NCBI GenBank assembly: GCA_047495785.1
Contig: JBLDXI010000066.1
Location: 496,001 to 560,000 of the forward strand
From: Lepidodermella squamata
Lineage: Eukaryota > Gastrotricha
Direction: 5' to 3'
Length of the DNA stretch: 64,000 nt
Under the pieces are notes generated by a model. The model had not been told where the DNA came from, searched no databases, and worked only from the letters and a program-made list of their open reading frames with translations. Within the stretch, counting starts at the first letter, position 1; each line of letters begins with the position of its first letter. Shown here piece after piece: positions 33,233-44,817 of the stretch. The translations under genes and the position numbers were made by a program.

Positions 33233-33886
33233 ATGAGACAATTTTTCGTCTTATTATCAGCACTATTTTCAGTCATTTATTGCTCCGAAAATGTAGCTCA
33301 AGACTATTCAAGTGAGTAATGAATTTTCAGAACTTTTCCTGAATTTTCCCGAATTTTTCTAGTTGATTTCTCAAACAGTTCCTGGTGCAAGAATTCAGTC
33401 GAAGAGCCTCAGATACTTACAATTTATCGTTATGCAAATATCGCGGTTCATAACGCCGTAACCTCGCCCTACTGCTCAGTCATTGTAGCTGATGAAGACA
33501 CTTACCGGTTCGCAATAAAATGGCACACAGAATTCGACCACGCCAATTACACTGCTGTTAGACTGCAGCTGGCGACTCGATCTCGGGCGAAAGATAACTG
33601 GACTGAGCTGCCGTCGTACGAAGCCAAAGATACGAAGCCGTTCATCAAATTTACACTGCTCAACCCAAAGCAGGAGCCTGTTAATTTCAACGTGACATTT
33701 TCCTCAACGAAATCGAGCGCTGACAGCCCGTTGACTTCGGGCGTTTATGCTGGCCTCATTGTTATAGCGATTATGCTAGTTTGCGTGGTCTTCTTCGGCA
33801 TTTTCAAGTGTTACACGGATCGGTCGGCTCAACGGCGAGCTGGCTACAACTTACCACCAGAACATCATGCTGACCAGCGGTTATAG
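33233..33886 (+). CDS. Type I membrane protein family, member 3 (200 aa)
   Basis: Exons 33233-33311 and 33363-33886 join in phase 1. It has the signal peptide MRQFFVLLSALFSVIYCS. The ectodomain starts I-D-F-S-N-S-S-W-C and is close to member 1 (IYRYANIAV, PYCSVI, LQLATRS, VNFNVTFS), so these two are recent duplicates. The TM segment (about 167-187, GLIVIAIMLVCVVFFGIF) leads into a tail (CYTDRSAQRRAGYNLPPEHH) quite different from the cysteine-rich tail of member 1. The gene is convergent with the receptor cyclase; only 82 bp separate the two stops and each 3' UTR must overlap the other. Confidence 0.75.
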
Positions 33887-33968
33887 AAGACAATTTTATT
33901 TATTTTCACAAATTCGAAATAAATTTGACAACAATTGCGATTTCCTTTGATGAATTCAATATCTACGT

Positions 33969-36667
33969 TCATCGAGCCAAAACAATTGAGGACGAAGTAC
34001 TTTGATTCTCGTTTGCCGCACCCGAGGACCACCAAGCCCAATACAGTTTCATAGCTTTGATTTTCTGTGAAAATCGTTAATTTTTCCATGAATTAAGGGT
34101 TATTTGATTATTCTTACCGGTGTTGTGATCGAACCACGTTGGGCAAAGTCCAGTTCTTCGAAATCTCGCAAGCGTTGAAACATTGATTGGGATACTTGAA
34201 TTTTGTCGCCTAGACCAGTTGCATGAACTACGGCGGCTGTTGTGACAGCCTCGCCGAAAACCATGAGGCGTGATAGTTTGAATCGCATGACGTAGGACTT
34301 GGCCGGTCCAAGGTGAACGCCAGCGCGTAGACGCATTATCTTCCGAGAGTCCTCTTGCCCGGCTTGCATTACAGCCATTCGCTCTTGAATGTCATTAGCT
34401 AATGCCACAATCTGAAAAGTGGAACAAAAGGATATTATAAGGAGTATCCTTACCAATATCTATTCACTGAGAATCCTTCACCTTCGATACTTTGTATTTC
34501 TTGTAGAAATTCTCAGAAAACAAACCTCGAATGCATGATCAACTGAATGATATTCGCCTGTAATCAAGTTTAGAAGAGATTTGAAAGGAATATATAGCTT
34601 TGATCTTACCAACTCCAGCGGCTATCACCATAGATTCTCCGAACACATAGACCTGGAAAAGCATTTCTGAATAATTTTGTAGAGACATTAGGGTCTAGAC
34701 GTACCTTGTAACAGTTGTACTTCATCATCTCGACTTCAGCCATTTCGTAAAACTCGGAGACCAAGTTCATGAATTCGTCCATTTCCAAATGTTGCATCAA
34801 GTCGTCAACATTGAAAATGTCCAAGATCAACACGGCGGTATCTTAAAAACAAAATTCAGCGAAGATTTTGGAATATTTCACCGATGTTTACCTTTAAAAA
34901 CTCCCTGAATCTCGTGAACTCTCATAGCTGCAGCTTTGACTTGAAATTGATGTGGGATGAACTCGTACAACAATTCAAGGGCCTGTAATACGCAAAATTA
35001 AGGCAATTTCCTATGTAACACCTCATGTTAGGTAAACCCTGTTCAACTGGTCCAAACTGTGATGGGACTGTCGTATAAAAGTTTGCAATGAAACAGTAGC
35101 ATAAGCATGGACAACAATTGTCCCGCCAGCTATCAACACAGAAAGTGTTGAAAGCACAGCAGCTAGGAATACATTTAGTGAAACTTCTCCAGCTAAAATT
35201 CAAAATTTGTTACATAGGACGTCTCTCCCCATCCATTGACCAGAGAATCGGTTCGCCGCAGCCAAAGCCGCAGGTTGGAGGGAGTGAAGAACGTAAAGAA
35301 CGCTCGCGTCATGGGTACCCATTACAGCCGCCCATTCTTCGCCTTGCATCGAAATGAAATCTTGGTTCAAGACCTAATCCAAATTTCAATTGAAAAAAGT
35401 TTCAAGCGCGGTATCATACGTATCCAGCAAGACGATCGAAATCTTTGCCAGACTCTTGATCCGAGAAGTTCCGGACCTTAGCCGCGGCCAAGTCACTCGA
35501 AAGCGCGGTGATTTTGAGGTTCTCTTGGAACATGAAGAGAGAGCTGACGATATTTTGATATACAAGTTCACGAATGTCGGAAATTGTTCGATCTGCAAAG
35601 AATTACGCCACTACAATGAATCCAGACATTCCGGAGCATAACTCACTTTCGGCCGCAAGTTTCCTTCCCAACAATGCGAATTTCCTTAGGTTCAGATACT
35701 GAAAACGATTGGAATCAAAGTTCAAAGTTAGAATCGAAAACTTCGCTTACAGCTTGGAAAACTTTATCGGCCGCCAGAGATTCTCGCCATCCTTCGTATC
35801 TGGGTCCGAACAAAAGGCCGTCTCTTGCTAGCCCGGCAAGACTGTCAACGATTCCAGAATAGAAATGGACAACATCTTCCTCTGTTAAACTATGCGGTTT
35901 TTAAGTGATCAGATTCGAAGAAGAAACTTCTACCATTCGTGTCGTTGGAAGTTTTACGAACATCGCGTTGGTTCTTCAGAGCGAGTTTCAGCGCAAGCGA
36001 AGAAGATATGTTGGCGCGCATGTCCTCTGGCACAGAACTTAGGTCTCGCGGCCAAGTTTGCATGGTAAGCAATTTCTTGAAGTAAAAAAATTAAACAAGA
36101 CTTCACGGATAAAGCTTGGCTTTACCGAATCAACATTCCGCATAGCGATCTGAGCTTTTTGCAAGAACACTTCGTAAGGTCCAGTGTTGAATCTTTATCA
36201 AATCAAAGATCAATTATTTTCATTGTAGTTCCAAATTACAGGACCTCACTCGAAAAATGGCTCCATTTCTAGTGCGAGAAGTAGCGCTAGGTCGTAGATT
36301 TCAAAGTTAAGATGGGTTGTTGCCTTTAATACAACGGCTATAACTGAAGCTTTTCCAACAATCAATTTGAAATGCGACTTACACTGACGTAATTTCCGAC
36401 TTCATTGCGAATTCGAGCTAATTCAACGTCAGTGTAGACTTGGACGATGGTACCGGAGAACGCGAGCACAGCGAACAATGCCACCTGTATCGAAAATTTG
36501 GGACAAGTAATTCTAGGAAATCGACATACCTGAATTAGTAGAATGATCCGCCCTGATTTCACCTCAACATTTGCGATGAAAAACTGTCGCAAAATGCCCG
36601 GATCGGCGACATGGATGATGGGTTCCCCGTCCTCATAATGGGAGCCTTCGCTTGGGTCAATTCTCAT
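33969..36667 (-). CDS. NIT-like receptor with degenerate class III nucleotide cyclase domain (634 aa)
   Basis: Sixteen exons (boundaries 36667-36530, 36484-36385, 36343-36250, 36192-36126, 36075-35934, 35881-35751, 35698-35647, 35592-35420, 35373-35214, 35192-35038, 34982-34892, 34841-34705, 34652-34610, 34557-34526, 34411-34118, 34064-33969) keep one frame. TM1 is at about 40-62, an extracellular helical sensor at 70-350, TM2 at about 357-380, then a linker (LLYEFIPHQF) and a cyclase domain at 435-600. The layout is that of animal NIT-domain guanylyl cyclases. The first metal Asp is kept (LILDIF). KVETIGDAYM of active enzymes is KVYVFGESMV, so the base-selecting Glu is Tyr and the second metal Asp is Glu. 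FGDTVNTASRMES is FGEAVTTAAVVHA, so the catalytic Asn and Arg are lost. It probably signals by dimerisation or as a decoy, not by cyclase activity. Confidence 0.7.
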
Positions 36668-37580
36668 GGCTAGGAAAATGCTTGCGAATTATGAGTGAGG
36701 AAATCGTCCCTCGGCGTGCCTTTTATTGGGTATCAGGCCGGGTAGCTAGACATCCCGCAAAACTGACCTTAATTGCTATTGAGACGAGCGGATAATCTGC
36801 ACTGGCCAAATGACTCCGAGCGTCATACTTTTAGGTTTTAGTAATTGATGTCTATGAACTACTAATGACGCCTATGCAGCCTGTTTGTTTCTACTTGGGA
36901 CTTCCGATAGGCAATTACAAAAAGAAAGTATAATCCTCCCTTGATCTCGCGGACTTTTCTGACCTGGTTTTCACGGGCGAATGTTTACATGTACCTGTCT
37001 TTGATAAACAAAGAAACGGGTGTGTTTTGGGTGCGCACCCTGAATCTAAGGTTCGATAGCTTTATTTGGGACTGCAGCTCTATAGGTTTCCAAATGATAT
37101 AGCATTCAATCCTAAAAGATGGATCTCACTATTTCGCCTATTTTCAGCTATCAGCAGTCAGTTTACGAGTTATACTCCAACGTGCGGGACCGATATCGAT
37201 ATCCTAGTATCGATTTTACAGATTTTTCCGATCAGCAGTCTAGGATACCACTATTGAGTATGCCTGAGGGTACAAAGTGGCTAAAATACAAAATCTAAGA
37301 GTTACAGGTTACAGGGGCGTCATCGTCGTTATTTTCATCTTTCAGCTTTCAGTTCGCGAATTTTAGGAATTTACGCAAATCTGCTGTCGATGAAACAAAT
37401 GTTTCCACCCACTGCTATTGATAAATTATTTACAACTCGTACCCCTTGGCTGCAAGCTTTACGTGATGTTGTATGCTGCTAAATAAATCGATCGCCATTG
37501 TGCTGGCGCTTTCTATACCGAAAAATGCTTCTGGAATAGTGAAACCGTGAGATAGTACCTAAAATCTATCATCGTTTAAA
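36668..37580. other. Intergenic between divergent genes, no gene
   Basis: It is the shared upstream region of the cyclase-like gene (minus) and the type I membrane gene (plus). I see no clear core promoter and no repeat. Confidence 0.4.
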
Positions 37581-38293
37581 ATGTTGATTTTCCCATCTTT
37601 ACTCGTTCCCATTTTTGCGGCTTATTATTACATGCCAACTGATGCGGAGCCAGAACAGGAAATTCTCCTCAGTAAGAACGTGAACTCATTCTAGATTTTC
37701 ACTATTTTTCAAATTTTTTTCGATTTTTTTGAGGTTATCATTAAACCCGAGAATCAATTCTTCCTATCATAATTTTGAAAACATTTTTTTTAACAGTTGA
37801 CCTGAAGTATCCAAATTGGTGCCGGCTATTGACCCCGATTCAGGTCGAACCGGATCAAAAAGTTGTAGTTTACGCAAACTCCAGCCTAACGCCGCCAAGC
37901 TGCTCAATCCAACTCATCGCCGGGACGAATGATAGCAACTACCGATTTGCCATGGATTGGACGCGAAAATGGAATTCAAGCCTATACAACCAAAAAACGA
38001 ACTTCAACCTAGAAACGCGATGCAAGCTAAACGACAATTGGACCTTGGTTACGGGCGATAACGAGCCGGATCAATATGTGAAAATTACCATCAATAACCC
38101 GTTGAAGCAACGCGTTGATTTCGAACTTGTGCTATCGGCTAGGCAAAAGCCGCAGAAGCAGGAAATGAATTATTTCGCGATTGGCCTAGCTATTGGCCTC
38201 GTTGTAGCTGGTTTGCCGTGTATAATCATCGGAATTGTCGTTGGTATCTGGCTGTTTCGAGTTAACCGCCGCAATTATCGAGGATATTATTGA
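37581..38293 (+). CDS. Type I membrane protein family, member 4 (195 aa)
   Basis: Exons 37581-37671 and 37797-38293 join in phase 1 across a 125-bp intron. The start gives a hydrophobic leader (MLIFPSLLVPIFAAYYY). The ectodomain starts I-D-L-K-Y-P-N-W-C and has its second cysteine in PPSCSIQL. An additional cysteine (LETRCKLNDNW) and NW, INNPL and VDFELVLS motifs follow the family order. The TM segment (about 157-183, FAIGLAIGLVVAGLPCIIIGIVV) is followed by WLFRVNRRNYRGYY; the basic plus Tyr-rich ending is shared with member 2 (NKRDYKQYL). Repeated AATAAA signals lie just after the stop. More diverged than members 1-3. Confidence 0.7.
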
Positions 38294-39119
38294 AAATTTC
38301 GAAATAAAATAAAATAAAAATCGAATATAATTACGTTTCATTTTAAAAAATGAGTTCCTATCCCTTATTCCAAATTTAAAAAAAACAAAAGTTGGCTATC
38401 AATAAAAATTAATTTAAAAATTAAATTGAATTGGGAAAATGCATGGGAAAATATTTTCGAAATTTCGAAATTAATTTTAATTAAAAATTGAAAATTAAAT
38501 TAATTTTGAATTTTTTATTCAATTTTTTGAAATTTCGAAAATATTATTTTCACGTGACCTTTGTTTAATTCGTCCATTCCCAGGGATGAGTCACTTATTG
38601 CCGAGATCTGAGGCCTATGTTAATTGGTCTGACATTCAACCTAAACAGATTATCATCATGTGTGTCACTTTTGAATCAAATTACTGCAAATATTATTATA
38701 ACTATCCAACTCATCGGCCGTTATTCATCCGTGAAAGCAAACTCCTGCATTCGTATGGTGCTATACACATATGAATGTACCATGAGAGCCGTCAGTGCAT
38801 CGTATAATATTAAGGCTATAGACCTTTTATTATACTATACATTTTTAGGTATACAAGCATACACACACGTTTTTTATGCGTAAATGCCATCTGTTGTGAA
38901 AACCTTGTATAATATTAGTAATAAGCACTTGTATTGGAATAATTTCCACTATTCTCACCTTATCACACCGCCTTACAGAAAACATGTGTGTGTGTAATAA
39001 CAAAATTTCAATCCCAACATTTCTATTTTCAATACGATTTTTGTTTTATTTAGGAATGATTTTAGAGTAGTTGGTTTTAGGTCTTTTCTTTTGGTATTTT
39101 AATTTTCTTTCTGCTTTCA
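38294..39119. other. AT-rich intergenic, no gene
   Basis: It is dominated by AAATTAATTTTAAATT-type sequence with local inverted repeats (38390-38545). ORFs at 38586-38883 show no domain. Confidence 0.45.
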
Positions 39120-40999
39120 ATGATACTGGATTGGAGGGAACTTTTATCGCTGCATCGGCTCGCCATCACCAGTTTATTATTTCTCCTTTTTCGGGTTTGC
39201 CGCAGCGATGACTACACAGAACGTGATCTTCAAGGTAAAAATGGCTCTTTTTTTTCAAAATCGTAAAAAAGTCCAATTTTTAGAGACAATTTTTTTACGA
39301 CATTCACGAAATAAAATAAAATTATTTGTAATTTTCACACATTAAAAAAATCCACCTAAAAATTTGACCCAATTTTTCTGTAAAATTTTCAAAAATATTT
39401 TGAAAGAAAAATTCGTGGGGCGTCAACTCATCCGCGGTCAACTCGTCCGCGACAACTCATCCGCGACAACTCGTCCAGCGACAACTCATCCGAAATTAAA
39501 TAAATATGTTAATAATTATTTTTAGTGACAACTCATCCGGTGACAACTGGTCCGGCCCGGCCAAGTTGTCGCGGATGAGTTGACACTATAATTAAATAAT
39601 TAATATTTTTTTAATTTTTACAATTTTCGGACAACTCGTCCACGGACAAGTCATCCGCGACAACTCATCCTGAATTTACTAACTCATGTTATATTTCGAA
39701 TTTCGGACGAGTTGACCGTGGACGAGTTGTCCGAAAATTGTAAAAATTAAAAAATAATTAATTATTTAATTTTAGTGTCAACTCATCCGCGGCAACTCGG
39801 CCGGGCCGGACCAGTTGTCACCGGATGAGTTGTCACTAAAAATAATTATTAACATATTTATTTAATTTCGGATGAGTTGTCGCTGGACGAGTTGTCGCGG
39901 ATGAGTTGTCACCGGATGACTTGTCGCGGACGAGTTGACATTTCACCGAAAAATTATCAAGTTTTGAATTAATTTACAAAAGAAATTTTCTAATATTCCT
40001 TGAATTTCGACGAATTTCGTCTTTCAAAGGGACCACAATTAGCAACACGCCCCAATTAAATCGAGATTCCAGCACTGAATTATCCATGCGTCCTAACTGG
40101 CACTGAAATTTCTTGGATTTCAATTCTTTTATCGATACTAATTGAACCTATGACCCAATTTAATTACCAGGTCCGAGACGGACGCATTGAAAATGATTCC
40201 ACCCATCGGATATCGGATATCCATCACATGCTAATATCGGAAAAATCACCGATTTTTGAAATCGATATCGATATATTATAAAGTATAATTCATCTTAATT
40301 GACCGCCGTTAATAAATTATTCCTAGATCCAAAATAATTTTTACTGGAACCCTAAATTTGGATTGTCAACTTTTCAATTTCAAATTAAATTTTATTCAAA
40401 GTTTCAAATTTCAATGTCAATTTTTTATAATTTACCTTAATTTTTAATAATTTTATAACTTTTGAAAATGATCGATTTTTTTTGCTGTGATTGCAGTCGA
40501 TCTTTCAACCAATTCCTGGTGCAATAGGCCCGATCCGGTTACAATAGTTCCCTTTCAGTTGGCTTTCATCTTCTCAAACAAGGCCGCCACGCCGCCGCGG
40601 TGCTCGCTAACGTTCCAAGCCGGCAAAAAGACAACAGGATCGCTCTACCTCAAATGGCGGCGCGACTTCAACGACCAAGCCGACCTAATAGTCGAAACGC
40701 GGCCGTCTATCAACGACTCGTGGTCTAGCTTGAAGCTGAACGACAACGTGCGAAGTGATACATACCTTAGACTAACACTGGTGAACGACGCGAGGCGGCG
40801 GCTTGATTTTCGAGTCGATTTATCAGCCGAAATGCGGGATGAGTACATTGGAATTAGGGTCATGCTGTTTTTCGTCGTCATGGGCCCAACTCTCGTATTG
40901 ACAACGTTCATTTTTGTGTACTACTGGCGCAAAGATCGAGTCTACAACCAAGGTTACTTACCTGTAGCTACGTCAGATAGCTTCTATGAAGATTTCTAG
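39120..40999 (+). CDS. Type I membrane protein family, member 5 (205 aa)
   Basis: Exons 39120-39234 and 40497-40999 join in phase 1, but the intron is 1262 bp because a 518-bp palindromic element sits inside it. Exon 1 encodes a leader of about 30 residues (LLSLHRLAITSLLFLLFRVC). The ectodomain starts V-D-L-S-T-N-S-W-C, with PPRCSLTF as the second cysteine, VETRPSINDSW and LRLTLVNDARRRLDFRVDLS in the family positions. The TM segment (about 159-181, VMLFFVVMGPTLVLTTFIFVYYW) precedes a tail with several tyrosines (VYNQGYLP, FYEDF). Exon 2 is GC-richer than its surroundings. The function is unknown. Confidence 0.7.
39422..39939. mobile_element. 518-bp palindromic element built of GACAACTC-TCCGCG words, inside an intron
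   Basis: The left half (GTCAACTCATCCGCGGTC...) is the inverted complement of the right half, with a centre near 39685. The words ACAACTCATCC/ACAACTCGTCC and their complements recur about twenty times. No ORF is present. It is likely a foldback MITE; transcripts of the intron would form a long hairpin. Confidence 0.85.
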
Positions 41000-42630
41000 C
41001 TATTTCTCTAGCATTTTTCCTCAATTTTTCGCTCACTATATTATTTTAAATTGAAATGCTAATAGTCTTTTTCTATCAAAATTAGAGATGAGAATAAAAT
41101 CGAAGATAAAATTTTACTTTTTTTCCGAATAGACCTCGGTTATGGCTCAGCTGCTGATAGGATTCGATCGATTTTTCGCAGAATAATTAACTGATTTGTA
41201 TGAATTAAAGTAACAAAAATTGATGTTTGTTTTTGAAAAAAATAATAAAATTAAAATTGGACATTTCTCCTTGAATTTTGAATTGTTGACACGGCCATCA
41301 GGTTAATTGCATCAAGTCAGCAGAAAATCGCGGCGGAAAAATTCTAATTTTCGAACTTCAAAAGAGTTCAACATCGGAAAGCTGCAAAATTCACCCAAAA
41401 TGTACAGCGTTTCCCATAAAAAAATTCAATTTCGAAATTTTTTGTAGAAAATTCCTCCAATTGTTTTTTAATTAAAACTACCGGGAGAACCTTCTATTCA
41501 CTGATATCAACGATTATACCGGACAATAAAAACAATTTACCGGTAAATCCCGATGGTTTGGTAATTTTTGGTATTTTGCCCTGTCACATCAAATTTCCGT
41601 GGAATTTGTTAATCCCGCTTCAAAGTAAAATACTTCATCGCTCTTCTTTTTGCACTTTGCAACTTTTTAAGGATCTTTTGGCCATCATTTTTTATTTTAG
41701 AGTTTCTGATTCATTTTCCGTGTGAAAAAACCAAAATTTTACTGAAATTTTATGTATACTGGTCAACAATTGTTTAGGTCATTTCAGAACTTAATTCACG
41801 GTGAGCGGAACCTAATTTGCTGTAGCGGAAACAAACTCGAAATATGTAACGAGTCACTTTTCGAATAATTTCAGGAATTAGAGGCATAACATGACTTAAA
41901 AATTTTACGCTGAATTTTACGGCAATTACATTGGTCAACCATAATACCCTTGAAAATTCCGAAAAGTTGTATTCAGCCCATTAAGCATTTTAAAGTTTGC
42001 ATGCCATTTTGGTTCCACTTTAGGTTCCGCTCACTGTTAATTTAGTTTCGAAAAAAGGATAACCCATTTTTAAATTCAGCGGAATTTCTGCGCAAGGCGT
42101 ATTTCAAGTTAGGTTCCGCATGATACAATTAGGTTCTGCTCACCGTGAATTGGGTTCCTCTAAAAATAATCCTATAATTTTTTTTCTATAATTATTTTTA
42201 TTAACGAAATGCCCCCTAAAACGTAAGGGTAATTTTGAATTTTATTATCGAGGATCAAAAGCCAGTCTTAATTAAAGGAAATTCAATATTTGAGACAAAG
42301 GTGCGCAAGGTTATTTTTTGTTAAATTATTGTAAATTTAGGTGATTTGAACGATTTTCAAGTGAAATTTCGGGAGAAAATTTTGACAGATGATTGTCAAA
42401 CATGTTCCTGAAGCGCTACTGGATGGGTAAAAAAATTCTCAATTTTATTTGTGATTAAAAAACGTCGATTTATTCAAAAATAACTGTTTATTTTCTGATT
42501 CCGTTCGAAATATACGCCTGTGAAAATAAGCGTAATTCGTATCATATCAAATCAGCACATTATTGCAAATGAGCAGAAATCAAAATTATTTAAATTTCAA
42601 AATAATCACGAATAATTCGCGCGCGTATGT
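41000..42630. other. Intergenic with foldback element, no gene
   Basis: No coding exon is seen. AT-rich sequence surrounds the element at 41787-42158. Confidence 0.45.
41787..42158. mobile_element. Foldback element with GGTTCCGCTCACCGTGAATT ends
   Basis: TTAATTCACGGTGAGCGGAA at the left end and TTCTGCTCACCGTGAATTGG at the right are inverted. Further copies of AGGTTCCGCTCAC occur inside. Coordinates are approximate to a few bases. Confidence 0.7.
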
Positions 42631-43145
42631 TCACATCACGAAATACGCAGCGATGAGTAACGCAGCCGTAATTGCGGCCTTGGCACTAGCCATAGTCACG
42701 TGACCAGCGGTGTTGCACAGGTCGGTGTTGCAGTAGCACGACGTGCTGGCGGCGCCTGCAATCGTCGTTGTTTTGCAGTCGAGCCCTAGTCCGGGGTCGG
42801 TTTTCAGGCACGCCTTCGATGTGCCTTCGAGGCCGGCTATTTCAGCGACGACTTTCTGGCAAACTACGCAGCCATCAACCTCGTCATACTTGGTATCGCT
42901 AGTTCCTTGATAGCACTTGATGGCAGCTAAATTCATAGAAAATACATAAATAAGCTTATTTTTCAGCTTTTACTTGGAATAAGTGAATAATTCGTTGGAA
43001 TGCCCGATTAATTTTGCTATCAATTAAATCAATAAAATTTTCACCCACAAGATGGCACATTTAAAAATTATTATAGGTAGTATTTATTACCTGTGCATGC
43101 AATTAAAGCAGCAACCAGTATTACAAAATAAGCGGAACGAGCCAT
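42631..43145 (-). CDS. GPI-anchored Ly6/three-finger-like protein 1 (116 aa)
   Basis: Exons 43145-43091 and 42926-42631 join in phase 1. The signal peptide is MARSAYFVILVAALIACTA. The mature domain begins AIKCYQG and ends with the CYCNTDLCN box, the hallmark C-x-C-x-x-x-x-C-N of Ly6/uPAR and related nematode and arthropod three-finger proteins; eight cysteines lie between and including these. The last 25 residues (after AGHVT) are small and hydrophobic, ending AAYFVM, as for a GPI-attachment signal. The neighbour at 44818 has the same length, exon sizes (55 and 296 nt) and ends, so they are tandem duplicates about 1.7 kb apart. A surface ligand or channel-modulating role is typical of the family; none is demonstrated here. 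Confidence 0.8.
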
Positions 43146-44000
43146 TTGCACCTTTTTTTTTTTATCAAAAAACACAAAAATAGGTTTGTAATATTATAAG
43201 CTCAATGGTGGGACTTGCTATACATCGGAGATAAAGCCGATTATTCTAGCCTTATCACAAGGGACAAATATATTCCTTATCTAACTCGCGGCTATTCCAT
43301 ATCATTGTTTCCATTTATTTATTTCTCATTTTTAGTGGAACCCGTCACAGTTCTGACCATGCGAGTCCTATACTTGAGCTTTTTGAGCGATGGAAAGGAT
43401 AAATTAAATTTTATTTTTAGTCGAATTCAATTTTGATGATTTTTTACATTTACCAATAATTTTTACAAATTTCAAAAAATTCACACACAACACTACTACT
43501 TAGGTATCTAGTTTTTGTATTCCAAGTCGGCAAAAGTTTTTTTAGGTTAATTCCATATCAATGCCGCCGACGATCAAAAACAGGTTTTCGAAACAACACT
43601 AAGCAATTTACTTCTGATAGAGCATAACATAATTTAAGGGGGAACTTATAGTTCGGAAACTAAAACCCATGCTAAATGGGGCTCCTTTTCGTTACCTGTA
43701 AGGTTTACTGGCTTGATATTTATTGTCGAAGCAATGTCCAGGTATGCAAGCATAATCTCGGATCTCGGCCTAGAATCATAGTTCTAGCAATTTGAGAGCT
43801 GAGAGCTGTGCGAAAATATTATATGGGATTAAAAAACCCTGAAAAATGCCGCACCTGTTCGGTGTTTTCCGGATTTTTTCCGGTATATTTTTGGTTTGAA
43901 ATTACCAAAAATCAGGCAAAAATTCTCAACCTTGGTAGGCAAATCGGAAACAATCTTGTCCACCTTTGCTTCAAATTTCAGAATTTTTCCTTGAACCAGT
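43146..44000. other. Intergenic, no gene
   Basis: ORFs at 43215-43436 and 43808-44002 lack recognisable domains and splice support. Confidence 0.4.
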
Positions 44001-44700
44001 GACTTTGATTTGATTTGATTTGATTTCTTCAGTAAATCACAGGTCTTGTTATATCAATGATTTCAAATCAAATCACCAAAGATTCATACAGAGGCGTAGC
44101 CAGGATTTATTTTTGGGGGGTGATAATTTTTTTTACCTGCGGCTTCGAAAATTTCGGGGTCTAAAAAACACCTAAAAACCTATTTGCGAGCGAAGCAAGC
44201 TTAAGCTGACGCTTTTTTGGGCATTTTCAAGCTGAAAATAGCCTTAGAATGCGTTAAAAGTTGCATTGTTCACAGAAAATTTGTAACCGGAGACCACTTT
44301 TCAGGATTTCTTTGGGGGTGTTTAACACCCAACCCCCCCCCCCCCCCCTCTCCCCCCCTGTCTACGCCTCTGAATCCATAGTAAATCAATCAAAGCAAAT
44401 CTTCCGCCCAGCGAAATATGAGTATTAGGGTACATTTCTAGAGATTCTTTCACATTTTAAGGCTGGTTATGGCAGAATGAGTCTAAAAGTAGTTAAATTG
44501 CTCCAGACATTGGAAAACAGGTGTTTCCAAGGCAAATGTGAGTTCTCATGTTTAGCAACAGGGGGAGTTCCGAGAGTGTTGAATAGGTACTCTTAAATCA
44601 TCAGTAAATCAACGGGGCTAAATCATTTGCAAATCAAATCATCTTTACTTTTGTAAATCAAATCATCAAAAAATGGCCTAAATCAAATCAAATCAAAGTC
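44001..44700. mobile_element. Element with (GATTT)n-type inverted ends, host of a nested hAT MITE
   Basis: GACTTTGATTTGATTTGATT at the left and AATCAAATCAAATCAAAGTC at the right are inverted. Shorter AAATCAAATCA words occur inside. No coding sequence and no clear target duplication. Confidence 0.65.
44081..44380. mobile_element. hAT MITE (284 bp, CAGAGGCGTAGCC ends)
   Basis: The left end CAGAGGCGTAGCCAGG and right end CTGTCTACGCCTCTG are inverted. Flanks GATTCATA and AATCCATA agree at six of eight positions, an aged 8-bp duplication. Inside are a GCGAGCGAAGCAAGCTTAAGC motif, matching the dispersed motif elsewhere in the window, and a poly-C run. Confidence 0.8.
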
Positions 44701-44817
44701 CCTGCGTTGAACCCCTTGAATTGTGGACCAGACCAAGTGTTTTAGAATTTATTTTACGAGTTCCATGTTCCAAATTCGAATTTGATTTTTTCACTAATAA
44801 AGTCTCGCATTTTTTGT

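Noticed and set aside
34100-34456. An active guanylyl cyclase
   Set aside because: Key metal, base-selecting and transition-state positions are substituted, so the activity was not assigned even though the fold is recognisable.
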